Below are positions 43,639 through 52,709 of a DNA stretch of 64,000 bases, one piece after another. The stretch is from the NCBI RefSeq assembly GCF_002218085.1, contig NZ_BDUC01000004.1, forward strand, positions 717,792-781,791, given 5' to 3'. This DNA is from Tolypothrix sp. NIES-4075. Its GTDB lineage: Bacteria > Cyanobacteriota > Cyanobacteriia > Cyanobacteriales > Nostocaceae. A program made the translations under genes and the position numbers. Within the stretch, counting starts at the first letter, position 1, and the number at the start of each line of letters is the position of its first letter. The notes below the pieces were generated by a model. That model was given only the letters and a program-made list of their open reading frames with translations, searched no databases and was not told the origin of the DNA.

Positions 43639-46600
43639 ATGCATCGAATAAATGCCACATCTATAGGATGGAATAACTCAGAAGGCGTAGTTTTTTTTGA
43701 ACAAACTCCAGCCCCTTTGGTATTTATTACGGCTGCTGATACGGATATTCAGACTTTGGCAGCTGCATTCCCCAAATTACCATCAACATTCCCGGCATTA
43801 AGAGTCGCCAATTTATTGCAGTTACAGAATCAAATAAACATTGACACATACGCCGAGCAAGTTTTGGAATTTGCCCAGGTAATAATTTTACGACTATTAG
43901 GAGGACGTTCCTACTGGTCTTACGGTTTGGAAGTAGTGCAAGAAATTGTCCAGCGTAATGGCACAACCTTAATTGTAATGCCAGGAGACGATGCTCTTGA
44001 TGCCGATTTAATCACTCTCTCAACCCTCCCTGTAACTGCTGTAAACCAAGTATGGCAATACTTCCGCGAAGGTGGCGTAGAAAATATTGTCAATGCTTTC
44101 AAGTATATTACCGATATTTGCCTTTCAACTTCTTTTAATCCCCCATCACCGCAAGTAGTACCGCGTGTCGGTTTGTATTCCCCCCCCTCCTCCTCCACTC
44201 CCGTAGAGACGCGATTAATCGCGTCTCTACAACTCCCCAAAGTCGGCATCATCTTCTACCGCGCTCATTACTTAGCGGGAAATACCAAAGTAATTGACGT
44301 TTTGTGCGAAGCTTTAGCAAAGCGGAATTTGAAACCTGTGCCTTTGTTTGTTTCTTCGTTGCGCGATCGCGATGTCCAAGCTGAGTTAATTGAGTTTTTT
44401 CAGCCAAAGGACTCAGAACAAGTTGCGCTGCTTTTGAATACTACCAGTTTTTCTTTGGCGCGGTTGGATACAGAAACACCCCAGCTTGAATTATGGCAAA
44501 AATTAGATGTGCCGGTCTTGCAGGTTATTCTTTCTGGTGGTTCCCTTCAGCAGTGGGAGTCGCAGTTTCAAGGACTTTCACCCCGCGATATGGCAATGAA
44601 TGTGGCTCTGCCGGAAGTGGATGGACGGATTATTAGCCGCGCTGTGTCTTTTAAGGCTGTGCAAACTCGCAATCCGAATTTAGAAACGGATGTGGTAGTT
44701 TATGAAGCGATCGCCTCGCGGATTGAGTTTGTCGCGGATTTAGCAGCAAATTGGGTGCGTCTGCGCTCAACACCACCCGCAGAACGTCATGTAGCTTTAA
44801 TTTTGGCTAATTATCCCACCCGCGATGGTCGCATTGCTAATGGTGTGGGATTGGATACGCCGGCTAGTTGTGTAGAAATTCTTAAGGCTTTGCAGTCTGC
44901 CGGATATCATGTAGAAAATCTACCCGCAGATGGAGACGAGTTGATTCAACGTCTTACAAGTGGGGTGACGAATGACCCGGAAGGTAAAGAGTGGCGTCCG
45001 GTACAACAATGTGTTTCTTGGGAAGAGTATGCAGAGTATTTTGGTTGTTTACCGGAGGGTGTAAGGCAAGGTGTTGGTGAGCGGTGGGGTTTTGGTTTTG
45101 AAACGAACCGCCCAACGGGAGAGCCAGTCCCCCATCGTGACGGAAACCGCCAAGACGGGGGCTGGACTCACCAAGACGCCAAGGATACCAAGAAGGAAGA
45201 ACAAAGTAAGTATTATTCCCCCCCTCCCCCCCTCCCCCCCTCCCCATCTTTCCCCATTGCCGGAATTCAGTTCGGTAACGTCTTTGTGGGTGTTCAGCCG
45301 GCACGGGGTTATGATATTGACCCTAGTTTGAATTATCACGCGCCAGATTTGGAACCAAGCCATGCTTATTTGGCTTTTTATTATTGGGTGAGGGAATGTT
45401 TTGCTGCTGATGCTGTGGTTCATGTGGGAAAACATGGCAATCTGGAATGGCTACCCGGTAAAAGTGTGGCTTTATCGGATAGTTGTTATCCAGAAGTGGC
45501 TTTGGGAGCGCTTCCGCATTTGTATCCGTTTATTGTGAATGACCCTGGTGAGGGTTCACAAGCAAAGCGTCGCGCTCAAGCGGTGATTATAGATCATCTG
45601 ACACCGCCGATGACTCGTGCGGAACTTTACGGTTCTTTGCAACAGTTGGAAAATTTGATTGATGAGTATTATGAGGCTGAAAGTTTAGATCCTTCGCGTT
45701 TACCGACGATATGCGATCGCATTACTCAACTAATTCTTCAAGAAAATTTACATCAAGATTTGAAAATGGGTAATGGAGAATCGGTAATAGGTAATAGCCA
45801 AGACCAATTCCCAATTCCCAATTCCCAATTACCCATTCCCAATTCCCTATTACCAATTAACCACCTTGATGGTTATCTTTGTGAGTTAAAAGAGGCTCAA
45901 ATCCGCGATGGGTTGCACATTTTTGGTAAATGTCCTGATGGTCGTCAGTTGCGAGATTTAATTGTGGCGATCGCTCGTACACCCAATCGTCATCATATTG
46001 GATTCACCCGCGCTATAGCTGAAGATTTAGGTTTAGATTTTGACCCCCTCACGGCAGATTTTAGCAATGAGTTTTTTCTCACGCACAGACGCAAAGACGC
46101 AGAGTCTGAAGATGATGAGCTTTCGATTAAAGACGCAAAACTTAATTCTTGTCGCACTTTAGGCGATGTTGTTGAAGTATTAGAAGAATATGCAACCGAG
46201 TTAGTAGATCAACTAATTACTCCTAACTTTTGTACAGACGCGATTAATCGCGAATTTTGTACAGACGCGATTAATCGCGAATTTTGTACAGACGCGATTA
46301 ATCGCGTCTCTACCCCACTCTCCCCCGTTTTAAACTGGATAGAATCGTGGCTTCTTCCTGCTCTTGAGCAAACTCACGAAGAAATTACTTATTTGTTACA
46401 CGGACTTCATGGGGGATATGTCCCTAGCGCTCCCGCCGGCGCTCCCACACGCGGACGCCCGGAAGTCTTGCCCACAGGTAAAAACTTTTACTCAATTGAT
46501 ATACGCGCTATTCCCACAGAAACGGCTTGGGATATAGGCAGAAAGGCTGCGGAAACTCTCATTGAATGTTACACGCAGGATAATGGTGAGTATCCAAAAA

Positions 46601-47730
46601 CACTAGCTTTATCTGTGTGGGGAACTGCCACAATGCGGACTGGCGGTGATGACATCGCTGAGGCGTTGGCTTTACTTGGTGTGCAGCCTGTGTGGGATGG
46701 TATGGCGCGGCGCGTGGTGGATTTGGAAATTTTGCCCCTTTCGGTTTTGGGGCGTCCTCGCGTAGATGTAACGTTGCGAATTTCTGGCTTTTTTCGGGAT
46801 GCTTTTCCGAATTTAATTGATTTATTTGATACGGCGGTGCAAGCAGTGGCGGCGTTAGATGAACCAATAGCACAAAATCCCCTAGCAGCGCAAGTACAGG
46901 AAGAAACAGATTTTTGGATTGCAGAAGGTTTAACTTCAGAAGAAGCCCAAGTGCGATCGCGCTACCGGATTTTTGGTTCTAAACCAGGTGCTTATGGTGC
47001 AGGACTCCAAGGTTTAATCGAATCACAAAATTGGACAGACGAACAGGATTTAGCCCGTGCTTACATCAATTGGAGTTGCTACGCTTATTCTTCCGTCATA
47101 GGGGGACAAGAGGAAAAATCTCCCCAATCCCCAGTAAAGAGTCCCCAGTCCCCAGTCGCTAATCCGGAAGCATTTGAGCAACGCTTAAAGCACATGCAAA
47201 TAGTGCTGCAAAACCAAGATAACCGCGAACACGATCTGCTCGATTCTGATGATTATTATCAATTTCAAGGCGGTTTAACAGCAGCAGTACGTTCGATACG
47301 CTTAAAAAATCCTCAAACCTATTTTGGTGATAATTCTATTCCTGCGAATCCGCGAGTCCGTCACCTGAAAGAAGAAATCGCACGGGTGTATCGTTCTCGT
47401 GTAGTTAATCCCAAGTGGATTGCGGGAATGATGCGTCACGGTTATAAAGGAGCATTTGAAATGGCAGCAACGGTGGATTATTTATTTGCCTACGATGCTA
47501 CAGCAAAATGCGTCGAAGACCATATGTATCAAGGCATTGTCGATGCTTATTTAGGCGATCGCTCAGTTTGTGAATTTATCCAAGAAAAGAATCCGTGGGC
47601 ATTGCGTGATATTGCTGAGAAAATGTTAGAAGCACATAAGCGCGGTTTATGGCAGGATGTAAATATACAAACAGTAGAAAATTTGCGAAACTTAGTTCAT
47701 CAAGCTGAAGCAGCAATTGAAGAAAAATAA
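43639..47730 (+). CDS. cobN: Cobaltochelatase subunit CobN (cobalamin biosynthesis)
   Basis: 1363 aa, the large subunit inserting cobalt into the corrin ring (CobN/ChlH superfamily). Conserved blocks: GIIFYRAHYLAGNTKVIDVL, IQFGNVFVGVQPARGYD, VVHVGKHGNLEWLPGK, ALSDSCYPEVALGALPHLYPFIVNDPGEG, QAKRRAQAVIIDHLTPPM, WGTATMRTGGDD, SGFFRDAFPNL and MRHGYKGAFEMAATVDYLF. The frame is open throughout, yet six stretches correspond to intergenic-type repeats inserted in frame (near 44.2, 45.1, 45.8, 46.25, 46.45 and 47.1 kb; listed separately), adding roughly 150 residues. All lie between conserved blocks, so function may survive. Subunits CobS/CobT are not in the window. Confidence 0.95.
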   Translation: MHRINATSIGWNNSEGVVFFEQTPAPLVFITAADTDIQTLAAAFPKLPSTFPALRVANLLQLQNQINIDTYAEQVLEFAQVIILRLLGGRSYWSYGLEVVQEIVQRNGTTLIVMPGDDALDADLITLSTLPVTAVNQVWQYFREGGVENIVNAFKYITDICLSTSFNPPSPQVVPRVGLYSPPSSSTPVETRLIASLQLPKVGIIFYRAHYLAGNTKVIDVLCEALAKRNLKPVPLFVSSLRDRDVQAELIEFFQPKDSEQVALLLNTTSFSLARLDTETPQLELWQKLDVPVLQVILSGGSLQQWESQFQGLSPRDMAMNVALPEVDGRIISRAVSFKAVQTRNPNLETDVVVYEAIASRIEFVADLAANWVRLRSTPPAERHVALILANYPTRDGRIANGVGLDTPASCVEILKALQSAGYHVENLPADGDELIQRLTSGVTNDPEGKEWRPVQQCVSWEEYAEYFGCLPEGVRQGVGERWGFGFETNRPTGEPVPHRDGNRQDGGWTHQDAKDTKKEEQSKYYSPPPPLPPSPSFPIAGIQFGNVFVGVQPARGYDIDPSLNYHAPDLEPSHAYLAFYYWVRECFAADAVVHVGKHGNLEWLPGKSVALSDSCYPEVALGALPHLYPFIVNDPGEGSQAKRRAQAVIIDHLTPPMTRAELYGSLQQLENLIDEYYEAESLDPSRLPTICDRITQLILQENLHQDLKMGNGESVIGNSQDQFPIPNSQLPIPNSLLPINHLDGYLCELKEAQIRDGLHIFGKCPDGRQLRDLIVAIARTPNRHHIGFTRAIAEDLGLDFDPLTADFSNEFFLTHRRKDAESEDDELSIKDAKLNSCRTLGDVVEVLEEYATELVDQLITPNFCTDAINREFCTDAINREFCTDAINRVSTPLSPVLNWIESWLLPALEQTHEEITYLLHGLHGGYVPSAPAGAPTRGRPEVLPTGKNFYSIDIRAIPTETAWDIGRKAAETLIECYTQDNGEYPKTLALSVWGTATMRTGGDDIAEALALLGVQPVWDGMARRVVDLEILPLSVLGRPRVDVTLRISGFFRDAFPNLIDLFDTAVQAVAALDEPIAQNPLAAQVQEETDFWIAEGLTSEEAQVRSRYRIFGSKPGAYGAGLQGLIESQNWTDEQDLARAYINWSCYAYSSVIGGQEEKSPQSPVKSPQSPVANPEAFEQRLKHMQIVLQNQDNREHDLLDSDDYYQFQGGLTAAVRSIRLKNPQTYFGDNSIPANPRVRHLKEEIARVYRSRVVNPKWIAGMMRHGYKGAFEMAATVDYLFAYDATAKCVEDHMYQGIVDAYLGDRSVCEFIQEKNPWALRDIAEKMLEAHKRGLWQDVNIQTVENLRNLVHQAEAAIEEK
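44181..44232 (+). repeat. In-frame palindrome insertion 1 in cobN
   Basis: A C-rich tract followed by a perfect 28-base palindrome at 44203-44230 (arm GTAGAGACGCGATT). Encodes PPSSSTPVETRLIASL, foreign to CobN. Confidence 0.88.
45106..45256 (+). repeat. In-frame repeat insertion 2 in cobN
   Basis: Resembles the GGAGCCAGT../ACTGGCTC-type intergenic repeats (here AGAGCCAGTCCCCCATCG and GGGGGCTGGACTCACCAAG), followed by ACCAAGACGCCAAGGA and a long C-rich tract. Encodes a polar TNRPTGEPVPHRDGNRQDG segment and then PPPPLPPSPS. Confidence 0.85.
45765..45860 (+). repeat. In-frame repeat insertion 3 in cobN
   Basis: GGTAATAGG/CAATTCCCAATTCCC tandem short repeats identical in style to those at 49771-49831 and 51480-51520 in intergenic DNA. 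Encodes QFPIPNSQLPIPNSLLP. Confidence 0.88.
46231..46313 (+). repeat. In-frame repeat insertion 4 in cobN: three tandem palindrome copies
   Basis: Three copies of the GTACAGACGCGATTAATCGC palindrome at a 27-base period, so the frame is kept; each reads CTDAINREF, and the last ends in RVST. The tandem array suggests amplification after a single insertion. Confidence 0.92.
46421..46483 (+). repeat. In-frame repeat insertion 5 in cobN
   Basis: GC-rich segment GCTCCCGCCGGCGCTCCC and CACGCGGACGCCCGGAAG, encoding PSAPAGAPTRGRPEVLPTG between two well-conserved CobN blocks (LLHGLHGGYV and the FYSIDIRAIPT motif). Confidence 0.7.
47107..47163 (+). repeat. In-frame repeat insertion 6 in cobN
   Basis: AATCCCCAGTAAAGAGTCCCCAGTCCCC tandem tract in a surface-loop position, encoding EKSPQSPVKSPQSPVAN. 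Confidence 0.75.
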
Positions 47731-47755
47731 GGAAATACAGGTGTAGGAAACAAGT

Positions 47756-48955
47756 ATGGAGAATCTAGCGTATTTACACTTAGCTTTTGTTTACGAAGAA
47801 AGCCCATCCAGTGAATTAGTTTCCCTTAGCGGTTTATTAAATAAAGCAGCAGCACCCGACTGGAAACGGCTTTCTAGCAAGGCTTGGGGATATATGTTAC
47901 CCCTTGCCGTCACCTTATCTGTTCTTTCTGTTGTCAGCAGTGCCTTGGCGCTAGAAAGAGGCGATCAAGGACCTTCTGTCAGGAATTTGCAACAAAAATT
48001 ACAACGGACAGGATTTTATCAAGCTCCCGTAAGTCAAGTATTTGACTTTCCGACAGAAGATGCTGTCAGACGCTTTCAAAAATCTGCTGGTTTACCAGTT
48101 GATGGCGTTGCCAATGCTACTACTTTACAAAAATTAGAGAGTTGGCGTGCTCCATCTGTGGGTAGACAAGCTAACAAACCTGTTGTTGTTAACACAGAAA
48201 CACAAGGGAAAAAACCCACTCAAACAACAGTTGCGAAAAAACCACAAACAACAGTTGCAACAAAACCCACTCAAACAACAGTTGCGAAAAAACCTACTCA
48301 AACTACAGTTGCCACCAAGCGTAGCAATCCCAACTTACTTGCTAAAGGTGACGAAGGTGAAGAGGTAAGAGTTTTGCAAGAACAGTTGCGAGTGGCAGGC
48401 TATTATTACGGTAACTCGACCGGTGTATTTGGTTCGATTACTGAAGAAGCTGTTAAGCGCTTCCAACAAGCTTATAAATTAGATGCTGATGGTGTTGTTG
48501 GATCTGAAACAGAACGCAGATTACCACCTGTTGGCGTTGGTTATGGAGAAGATACTCCCAAACGCAGTAATGATGATAAACTGCAAATCGGCGATCGCGG
48601 TGAGGCAGTTCGAGTTGTTCAAGAACAGTTGATTAAAGCCGGATATTTAGAGGGAGACCCAAATGGCTACTACGGTCCTTATACCGCAGATGCTGTTCGC
48701 AGGTTTCAAACCGCTAATTATTTAGCATCAAGTGGTGTAGCCGGTCCCACTACCAGAGCCAAATTATATAGTTTAGTTACCTCTGGTTCCAACAATGAAT
48801 TTAATGTCTTGGAAATTCAACGACGACTACATGAAAAAGGTTTTTATAAAGGTACTCTCAACGGTGTGATGGGGAATGACACCAAAAAAGCGATTAGACA
48901 GGCACAACAATTTTACGGCATCAGTCTCAATGACGTTAAAAGCGGACGCTACTAG
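47756..48955 (+). CDS. Exported peptidoglycan-binding repeat protein
   Basis: 399 aa. Residues about 45-65 (GYMLPLAVTLSVLSVVSSALALE) form a signal anchor or an internal signal. Four PG_binding_1 modules follow (GDQGPSVRNLQQKL, GDEGEEVRVLQEQL, GDRGEAVRVVQEQL, NEFNVLEIQRRL). Between modules 1 and 2 is a KPTQTTVAKK repeat linker. It binds the cell wall. It lies tail to tail with furA; in Anabaena the corresponding gene (alr1690) is reported to be cotranscribed with an antisense RNA covering furA. Confidence 0.88.
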   Translation: MENLAYLHLAFVYEESPSSELVSLSGLLNKAAAPDWKRLSSKAWGYMLPLAVTLSVLSVVSSALALERGDQGPSVRNLQQKLQRTGFYQAPVSQVFDFPTEDAVRRFQKSAGLPVDGVANATTLQKLESWRAPSVGRQANKPVVVNTETQGKKPTQTTVAKKPQTTVATKPTQTTVAKKPTQTTVATKRSNPNLLAKGDEGEEVRVLQEQLRVAGYYYGNSTGVFGSITEEAVKRFQQAYKLDADGVVGSETERRLPPVGVGYGEDTPKRSNDDKLQIGDRGEAVRVVQEQLIKAGYLEGDPNGYYGPYTADAVRRFQTANYLASSGVAGPTTRAKLYSLVTSGSNNEFNVLEIQRRLHEKGFYKGTLNGVMGNDTKKAIRQAQQFYGISLNDVKSGRY

Positions 48956-49078
48956 CATCCGCTTCGGTATTGTCAATATAAGTCCCCAATCGGTTGCTTA
49001 CCCTCCATCACAGCAATTGGAAATTACCTAAAAATTTTATGAAGGTTGTGTAGCGCGATCCCTGATAACTCCCAAGTG

Positions 49079-49534
49079 CTAAAGTGGCATTAGTGCCCGC
49101 TGGCACTTGGGACAAACCGCATGGATTGCTAGTTGACAGTCAAGCAACTGATAGCCTTCTTTTTGAGCAGTTTTTGCACCAATTTTTAAAATAGAGTCGT
49201 TTTTGAACTCAATAGTCGCGTTGCATCTTACACAAATCAGGTGATGGTGATGATGCGGGTAAGGCTGGTTGAGTTCATAATGTTTATGTCCCTCTCCCAA
49301 TTCTAATTCCCGTAAAATTCCCATCCGTGCCATCAACTTCAACGTGCGATAAATAGTTGATAAGCTGATTCCTTCACCATCGACTTCTAATCTATGGTAA
49401 AGATCCTCCGCACTGAGATGTTCCCCTTGCGGAAGTTCCTGAAAAATGTGTAGAATTGTTTCACGTTGGGGAGTCAGACGCCACCCACGTTCGTTTAGTT
49501 CTGCTCTAAGTGAAGTAGCTGAGTAGATAGTCAT
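49079..49534 (-). CDS. furA: Ferric uptake regulator FurA
   Basis: 151 aa from the ATG at 49534 (MTIYSATSLRAELNERGWRLTPQRETIL); an upstream in-frame start at 49552 adds 6 residues and is less likely. It has an N-terminal winged helix, the HHHHHLIC metal site and two CxxC motifs (CVRC and CPKC) plus a fifth Cys (LLDC), the five-Cys pattern of Anabaena FurA. It is the global iron- and heme-responsive repressor. It is convergent with the peptidoglycan-binding gene and followed upstream by sigC on the same strand. Confidence 0.93.
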   Translation of the reverse strand: MTIYSATSLRAELNERGWRLTPQRETILHIFQELPQGEHLSAEDLYHRLEVDGEGISLSTIYRTLKLMARMGILRELELGEGHKHYELNQPYPHHHHHLICVRCNATIEFKNDSILKIGAKTAQKEGYQLLDCQLAIHAVCPKCQRALMPL

Positions 49535-49770
49535 ACTAATATTTCTCAACAAAGATTGTTAGTTGAGAATATAACAAAAATTTTGAGCAATTTGCAACAA
49601 TCATGGCTTATTGCGAATATTTACTGAATGCTCAAATACAAGTCATGGGATCTTGATGATAATCAAGGTAATCAGCGATCCCCGCCCTCAAAGTCTTGTA
49701 ACAAAAAAGTTGGAGCAACTTAGGCTTACTCAAATGCAAATAATTTTCTGTAAGGGGATTGTTCATGAGT

Positions 49771-49831
49771 AATTGGTAATTGGTAATAGTTTTTACCCAT
49801 TACCCACTACCCATTACCCATTACCCATTTT
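49771..49831. repeat. Short tandem repeat GGTAAT/ACCCATT tract
   Basis: TTACCCATTACCCACTACCC-type units with the complementary GGTAATTGG just before, able to fold back. It lies between furA and sigC (49535-49834), where nothing else is seen. Confidence 0.75.
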
Positions 49832-49834
49832 CCC

Positions 49835-51085
49835 TTAACTTAGAGATTCCAAATAGTCGCGGATCAAATTGCGGCGCTTGGGTTGGCGCAGTTTTTGCAA
49901 AGCTTTGGATTCAATTTGCCGTACTCGTTCGCGGGATAAGTCAAGAGCGCGTCCAATTTCTGCTAAAGAGTAAGGATGACCATCAGCTAAACCAAAGCGC
50001 ATGAGAATGACATCGCGCTCGCGGCTGGTTAAATCTGACAAAAGATGCTGCAAGTCTTTTTGTAAAGATTCTCGCATTAGCATTTCTTCTGGGGTAACAC
50101 CGTCGGTTTCGAGCAATTCGCCTAATTCGGTGTCTTTATCTTTACCAACCTTAGTTTCGAGAGAAACCGAGCGAGGTACTCGTAACAAAACTTCCCGAAC
50201 TTGAGCTGGGGTCATTTCTAACTCTACAGCTAAATCTTCCAAAGTCGGAGTGCGACCTTTTTCTTGGGCAATTTTGCGTTGAGCTTTTTTGATTTTGTTC
50301 AGCTTTTCGGTAATGTGGACAGGTAGACGGATTGTGCGGCTAGAAGTAGCGATCGCGCGTGTAATTCCTTGACGAATCCACCAGTAAGCGTAGGTGCTAA
50401 AACGATAACCTTTGGTGGGATCAAACTTCTCAACTGCTCGCTCTAAGCCTAGTGTGCCTTCTTGGACTAAATCCAACAATTCCAAGCCGCGATTTTGATA
50501 TTTCTTCGCTACAGACACCACTAGACGAAGATTAGCCTTGATCATGTGTTCTTTTGCCTGGAGTCCTTGGGTCTTAATTTGCTCCAGTTCTTCCACTGTC
50601 ATCTTGGCAATTTCTGCCCACCGCCGTTTGCCATCTGCTAAAGTCGGCTTGAGATCCGACAAGATTATACCAGCAGTGGCTGCCCATCTTTCTAAAGAAG
50701 GGCGATGTCCTAGTTCAGATGTCAAACGTTCCTGAACTTCGATTAAGCGGAGATATGGTGAAATTATTGCATCTCCTTGCTTGGCAGCACTAGCAAGTAG
50801 TGTCCGCATCCGCAAGTAACGTTGAACTTTTTGAGCTTCTGAAACCTCTTCGTCCCGACCTAACAACCGAACCCGACCAATTTCTTGAAGATACAGACGT
50901 ACTAAGTCTGTGCTGCGACGGTTTGTGCTAGAAAAGCTAGCAGGCTCAACAGCTGCTGCCATTTCCAGTTCTTCCAGTTCTTCTATTGGCAACTCAGTCT
51001 CATCAATTGTGAGTTCTGGGTCAAAAACCTGAGAGGACTGTTGGGTTTCGTAGGCTGCATCTGCGTAAAAAGATGTTGCTGGCAT
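49835..51085 (-). CDS. sigC: Group 2 RNA polymerase sigma factor SigC
   Basis: 416 aa from the ATG at 51085 (MPATSFYADAAYETQ), which I recall as the SigC beginning; an upstream frame start at 51115 adds 10 residues. Sigma-70 regions: 1.2 (RSTDLVRLYLQEIGRVRLL), 2 (VSVAKKYQNRGLELLDLVQEGTLGLERAVEKFDPTKGYRFSTYAYWWIRQ), 3 (HITEKLNKIKKAQRKI) and 4 (RERDVILMRFGL.., LSRERVRQIESKALQKLR). The extended region 1.1 of the primary SigA is absent. Group 2 factors are non-essential and respond to light, carbon and nitrogen conditions. Confidence 0.9.
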   Translation of the reverse strand: MPATSFYADAAYETQQSSQVFDPELTIDETELPIEELEELEMAAAVEPASFSSTNRRSTDLVRLYLQEIGRVRLLGRDEEVSEAQKVQRYLRMRTLLASAAKQGDAIISPYLRLIEVQERLTSELGHRPSLERWAATAGIILSDLKPTLADGKRRWAEIAKMTVEELEQIKTQGLQAKEHMIKANLRLVVSVAKKYQNRGLELLDLVQEGTLGLERAVEKFDPTKGYRFSTYAYWWIRQGITRAIATSSRTIRLPVHITEKLNKIKKAQRKIAQEKGRTPTLEDLAVELEMTPAQVREVLLRVPRSVSLETKVGKDKDTELGELLETDGVTPEEMLMRESLQKDLQHLLSDLTSRERDVILMRFGLADGHPYSLAEIGRALDLSRERVRQIESKALQKLRQPKRRNLIRDYLESLS

Positions 51086-51689
51086 AAGGATCGTCTCAAT
51101 GGCTCCAGGTAACAATAGATTTCGGTCAGCTAATCAACTGTTGCTATTGTTCCCGTGATTTTAGGTGAACTAACACGGTTAAGGGTTCAGTTAGCAATTT
51201 TTTTGAAAAAAACTGTACTGATTTTATTTAATACCTTATTTTTTTACTTGTTCGGCAGCTGAAATCTGATTGAACCAATAGCTATTCAAATCGTCAGCTG
51301 GTTGTTAAACTAGAAATTACTTAGTAGTCAAGATTTCCACCTTAACTTATCTTGACGGTAACTTTTGTAACGTGGTATAAACATAGACAAGGGAAAATTA
51401 CGTTTATCATACGCATAGTCCTATCTACACAGGTATCTGAGTGATTTCCTGATGATTTACTAATTTTTCAACAGAGAATATTCGTAATTGGTAATGGGTA
51501 ATTGGTAGTGGATAGTGGAATTTGGATAGTTGATAACTGTTGACTGTTGTTGGTTGAGGGTTAACAGTCAACCAACAACTATCAACCCTTCGGGTTCGCC
51601 AGGTGCAACTTTTTTCGGCTCGCCGCCCAACGCACTGGCTCACCAACAACGCTCCAACTAACCGCTAACAACCAACTATTTCCACAAGG
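51086..51689. other. Intergenic region sigC / gpsA
   Basis: No gene. The left half (51086-51420) should hold the sigC promoter. The right half is made of repeats: GGTAATGGGTAATTGG at about 51487, an inverted GTTGGTTGAGGGTTAACAG/CAACCAACAAC unit at about 51548-51580, and AACCCTTCGGGTT plus CAACGCACTGGCTC-type repeats at about 51584-51646. Confidence 0.6.
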
Positions 51690-52634
51690 TTAATAACTGT
51701 ATTCTGGCTTGATGTCTCGCAGCATCAGTTCATCAAGCGCTTGTTGTGGGGTGACTTCACCTTGAAGTAAGCGATAAACTTGCTCGGTAATCGGTATGGA
51801 TATATTTCGCTGCTTGGCTCGTTGCATCAAAACTTGGCAAGTGTTGACTCCCTCTGCGGTTCCTTCTAAATGAGCGAGAACTTCTGTTAGTGTTTTACCA
51901 CAAGCCATTTGGTAGCCAACTTGATAATTGCGACTTAAAGGACTGTTGCAAGTTGCTAGCAAATCACCCAAACCAGATAAACCATAAAATGTTTCTGTTT
52001 TCGCACCCCATAAGTTGCCGATACGAATTATTTCTGTTAAACCACGAGTGACTAAAGCAGCTTTGGCATTGGTTCCCAATTCTAAACCGTCACACACACC
52101 AGATGCGATCGCTATCACATTCTTTAATGTACCCCCCAGTTCTACGCCCAAGGGATCGGAATTCGTATACACCCGGAAACGACTAGAGGAAAATACTAAC
52201 TGCACAAACTCAGCAGCATCTTTACTTTTGCTGGCTACTACCGTTGCTGCTGGCAATTCCATTTCAATCTCTTTCGATAAATTCGGTCCCGACAGCACCA
52301 CAACCAAATGACTCGGAAAACTTTCTTGCCAAATTTCCAATGGTGTGCTTATTGTTTCCGGTTCCAAACCTTTTGTTGCAGTCACAAAAACTGCTTTTGG
52401 TGGAATGGGTAAACCCTGCAATTGTGTAGCGACTTCGCGGACTCCTTTCATGGAAATCGCCGAAACGATCGCATCGGCATTTTCCACAACCTCTGCCAAA
52501 CTATAGGAACCATTACGCGACCAAATGCTAACCCGATGACCGTTAGCTTTGGCTATAGATGCTAAACCAGATCCCCACGCACCTGCACCGAGAACAGTAA
52601 TTGATTTTAAATTAGTCGATTTTAGATTAGTCAA
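51690..52634 (-). CDS. gpsA: Glycerol-3-phosphate dehydrogenase [NAD(P)+]
   Basis: About 314 aa from a TTG at 52634; makes sn-glycerol 3-phosphate for membrane lipids. NAD motif VLGAGAWGSGLASIA near the start, VFVTATKGLEPET, VVLSGPNLSKEIE, the catalytic-domain block GGTLKNVIAIASGVCDGL, and TEIIRIGNLWGAKTETFYGLSGLGDLLATC. The open frame extends to 52700 (TTG) through an interspersed repeat (hairpin 52665-52705). Those extra residues (QRRKPPQRTGSP) are repeat-encoded. The repeat may have replaced the original ATG and start region. Confidence 0.9.
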   Translation of the reverse strand: MTNLKSTNLKSITVLGAGAWGSGLASIAKANGHRVSIWSRNGSYSLAEVVENADAIVSAISMKGVREVATQLQGLPIPPKAVFVTATKGLEPETISTPLEIWQESFPSHLVVVLSGPNLSKEIEMELPAATVVASKSKDAAEFVQLVFSSSRFRVYTNSDPLGVELGGTLKNVIAIASGVCDGLELGTNAKAALVTRGLTEIIRIGNLWGAKTETFYGLSGLGDLLATCNSPLSRNYQVGYQMACGKTLTEVLAHLEGTAEGVNTCQVLMQRAKQRNISIPITEQVYRLLQGEVTPQQALDELMLRDIKPEYSY

Positions 52635-52664
52635 CTTTAGATTTGAAATTTTCGTAGTAGGGGA

Positions 52665-52705
52665 GCCAGTGCGTTGCGGAGGTTTCCTCCGTTGTAGCAA
52701 CTGGC
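52665..52705. repeat. GCCAGTGCGTTGCGGAGG-type hairpin repeat
   Basis: Arms GCCAGT and ACTGGC with an inner CGGAGG/CCTCCG stem. Related copies lie near 38140-38235, 45106-45180, 51590-51646 and 58921-58961. It abuts the start of gpsA. Confidence 0.8.
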
Positions 52706-52709
52706 GTTG

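Noticed and set aside
45049..45435. Minus-strand frames under cobN
   Set aside because: Shadow of a strong coding frame; Gly/Arg runs are the antisense of a C-rich repeat.
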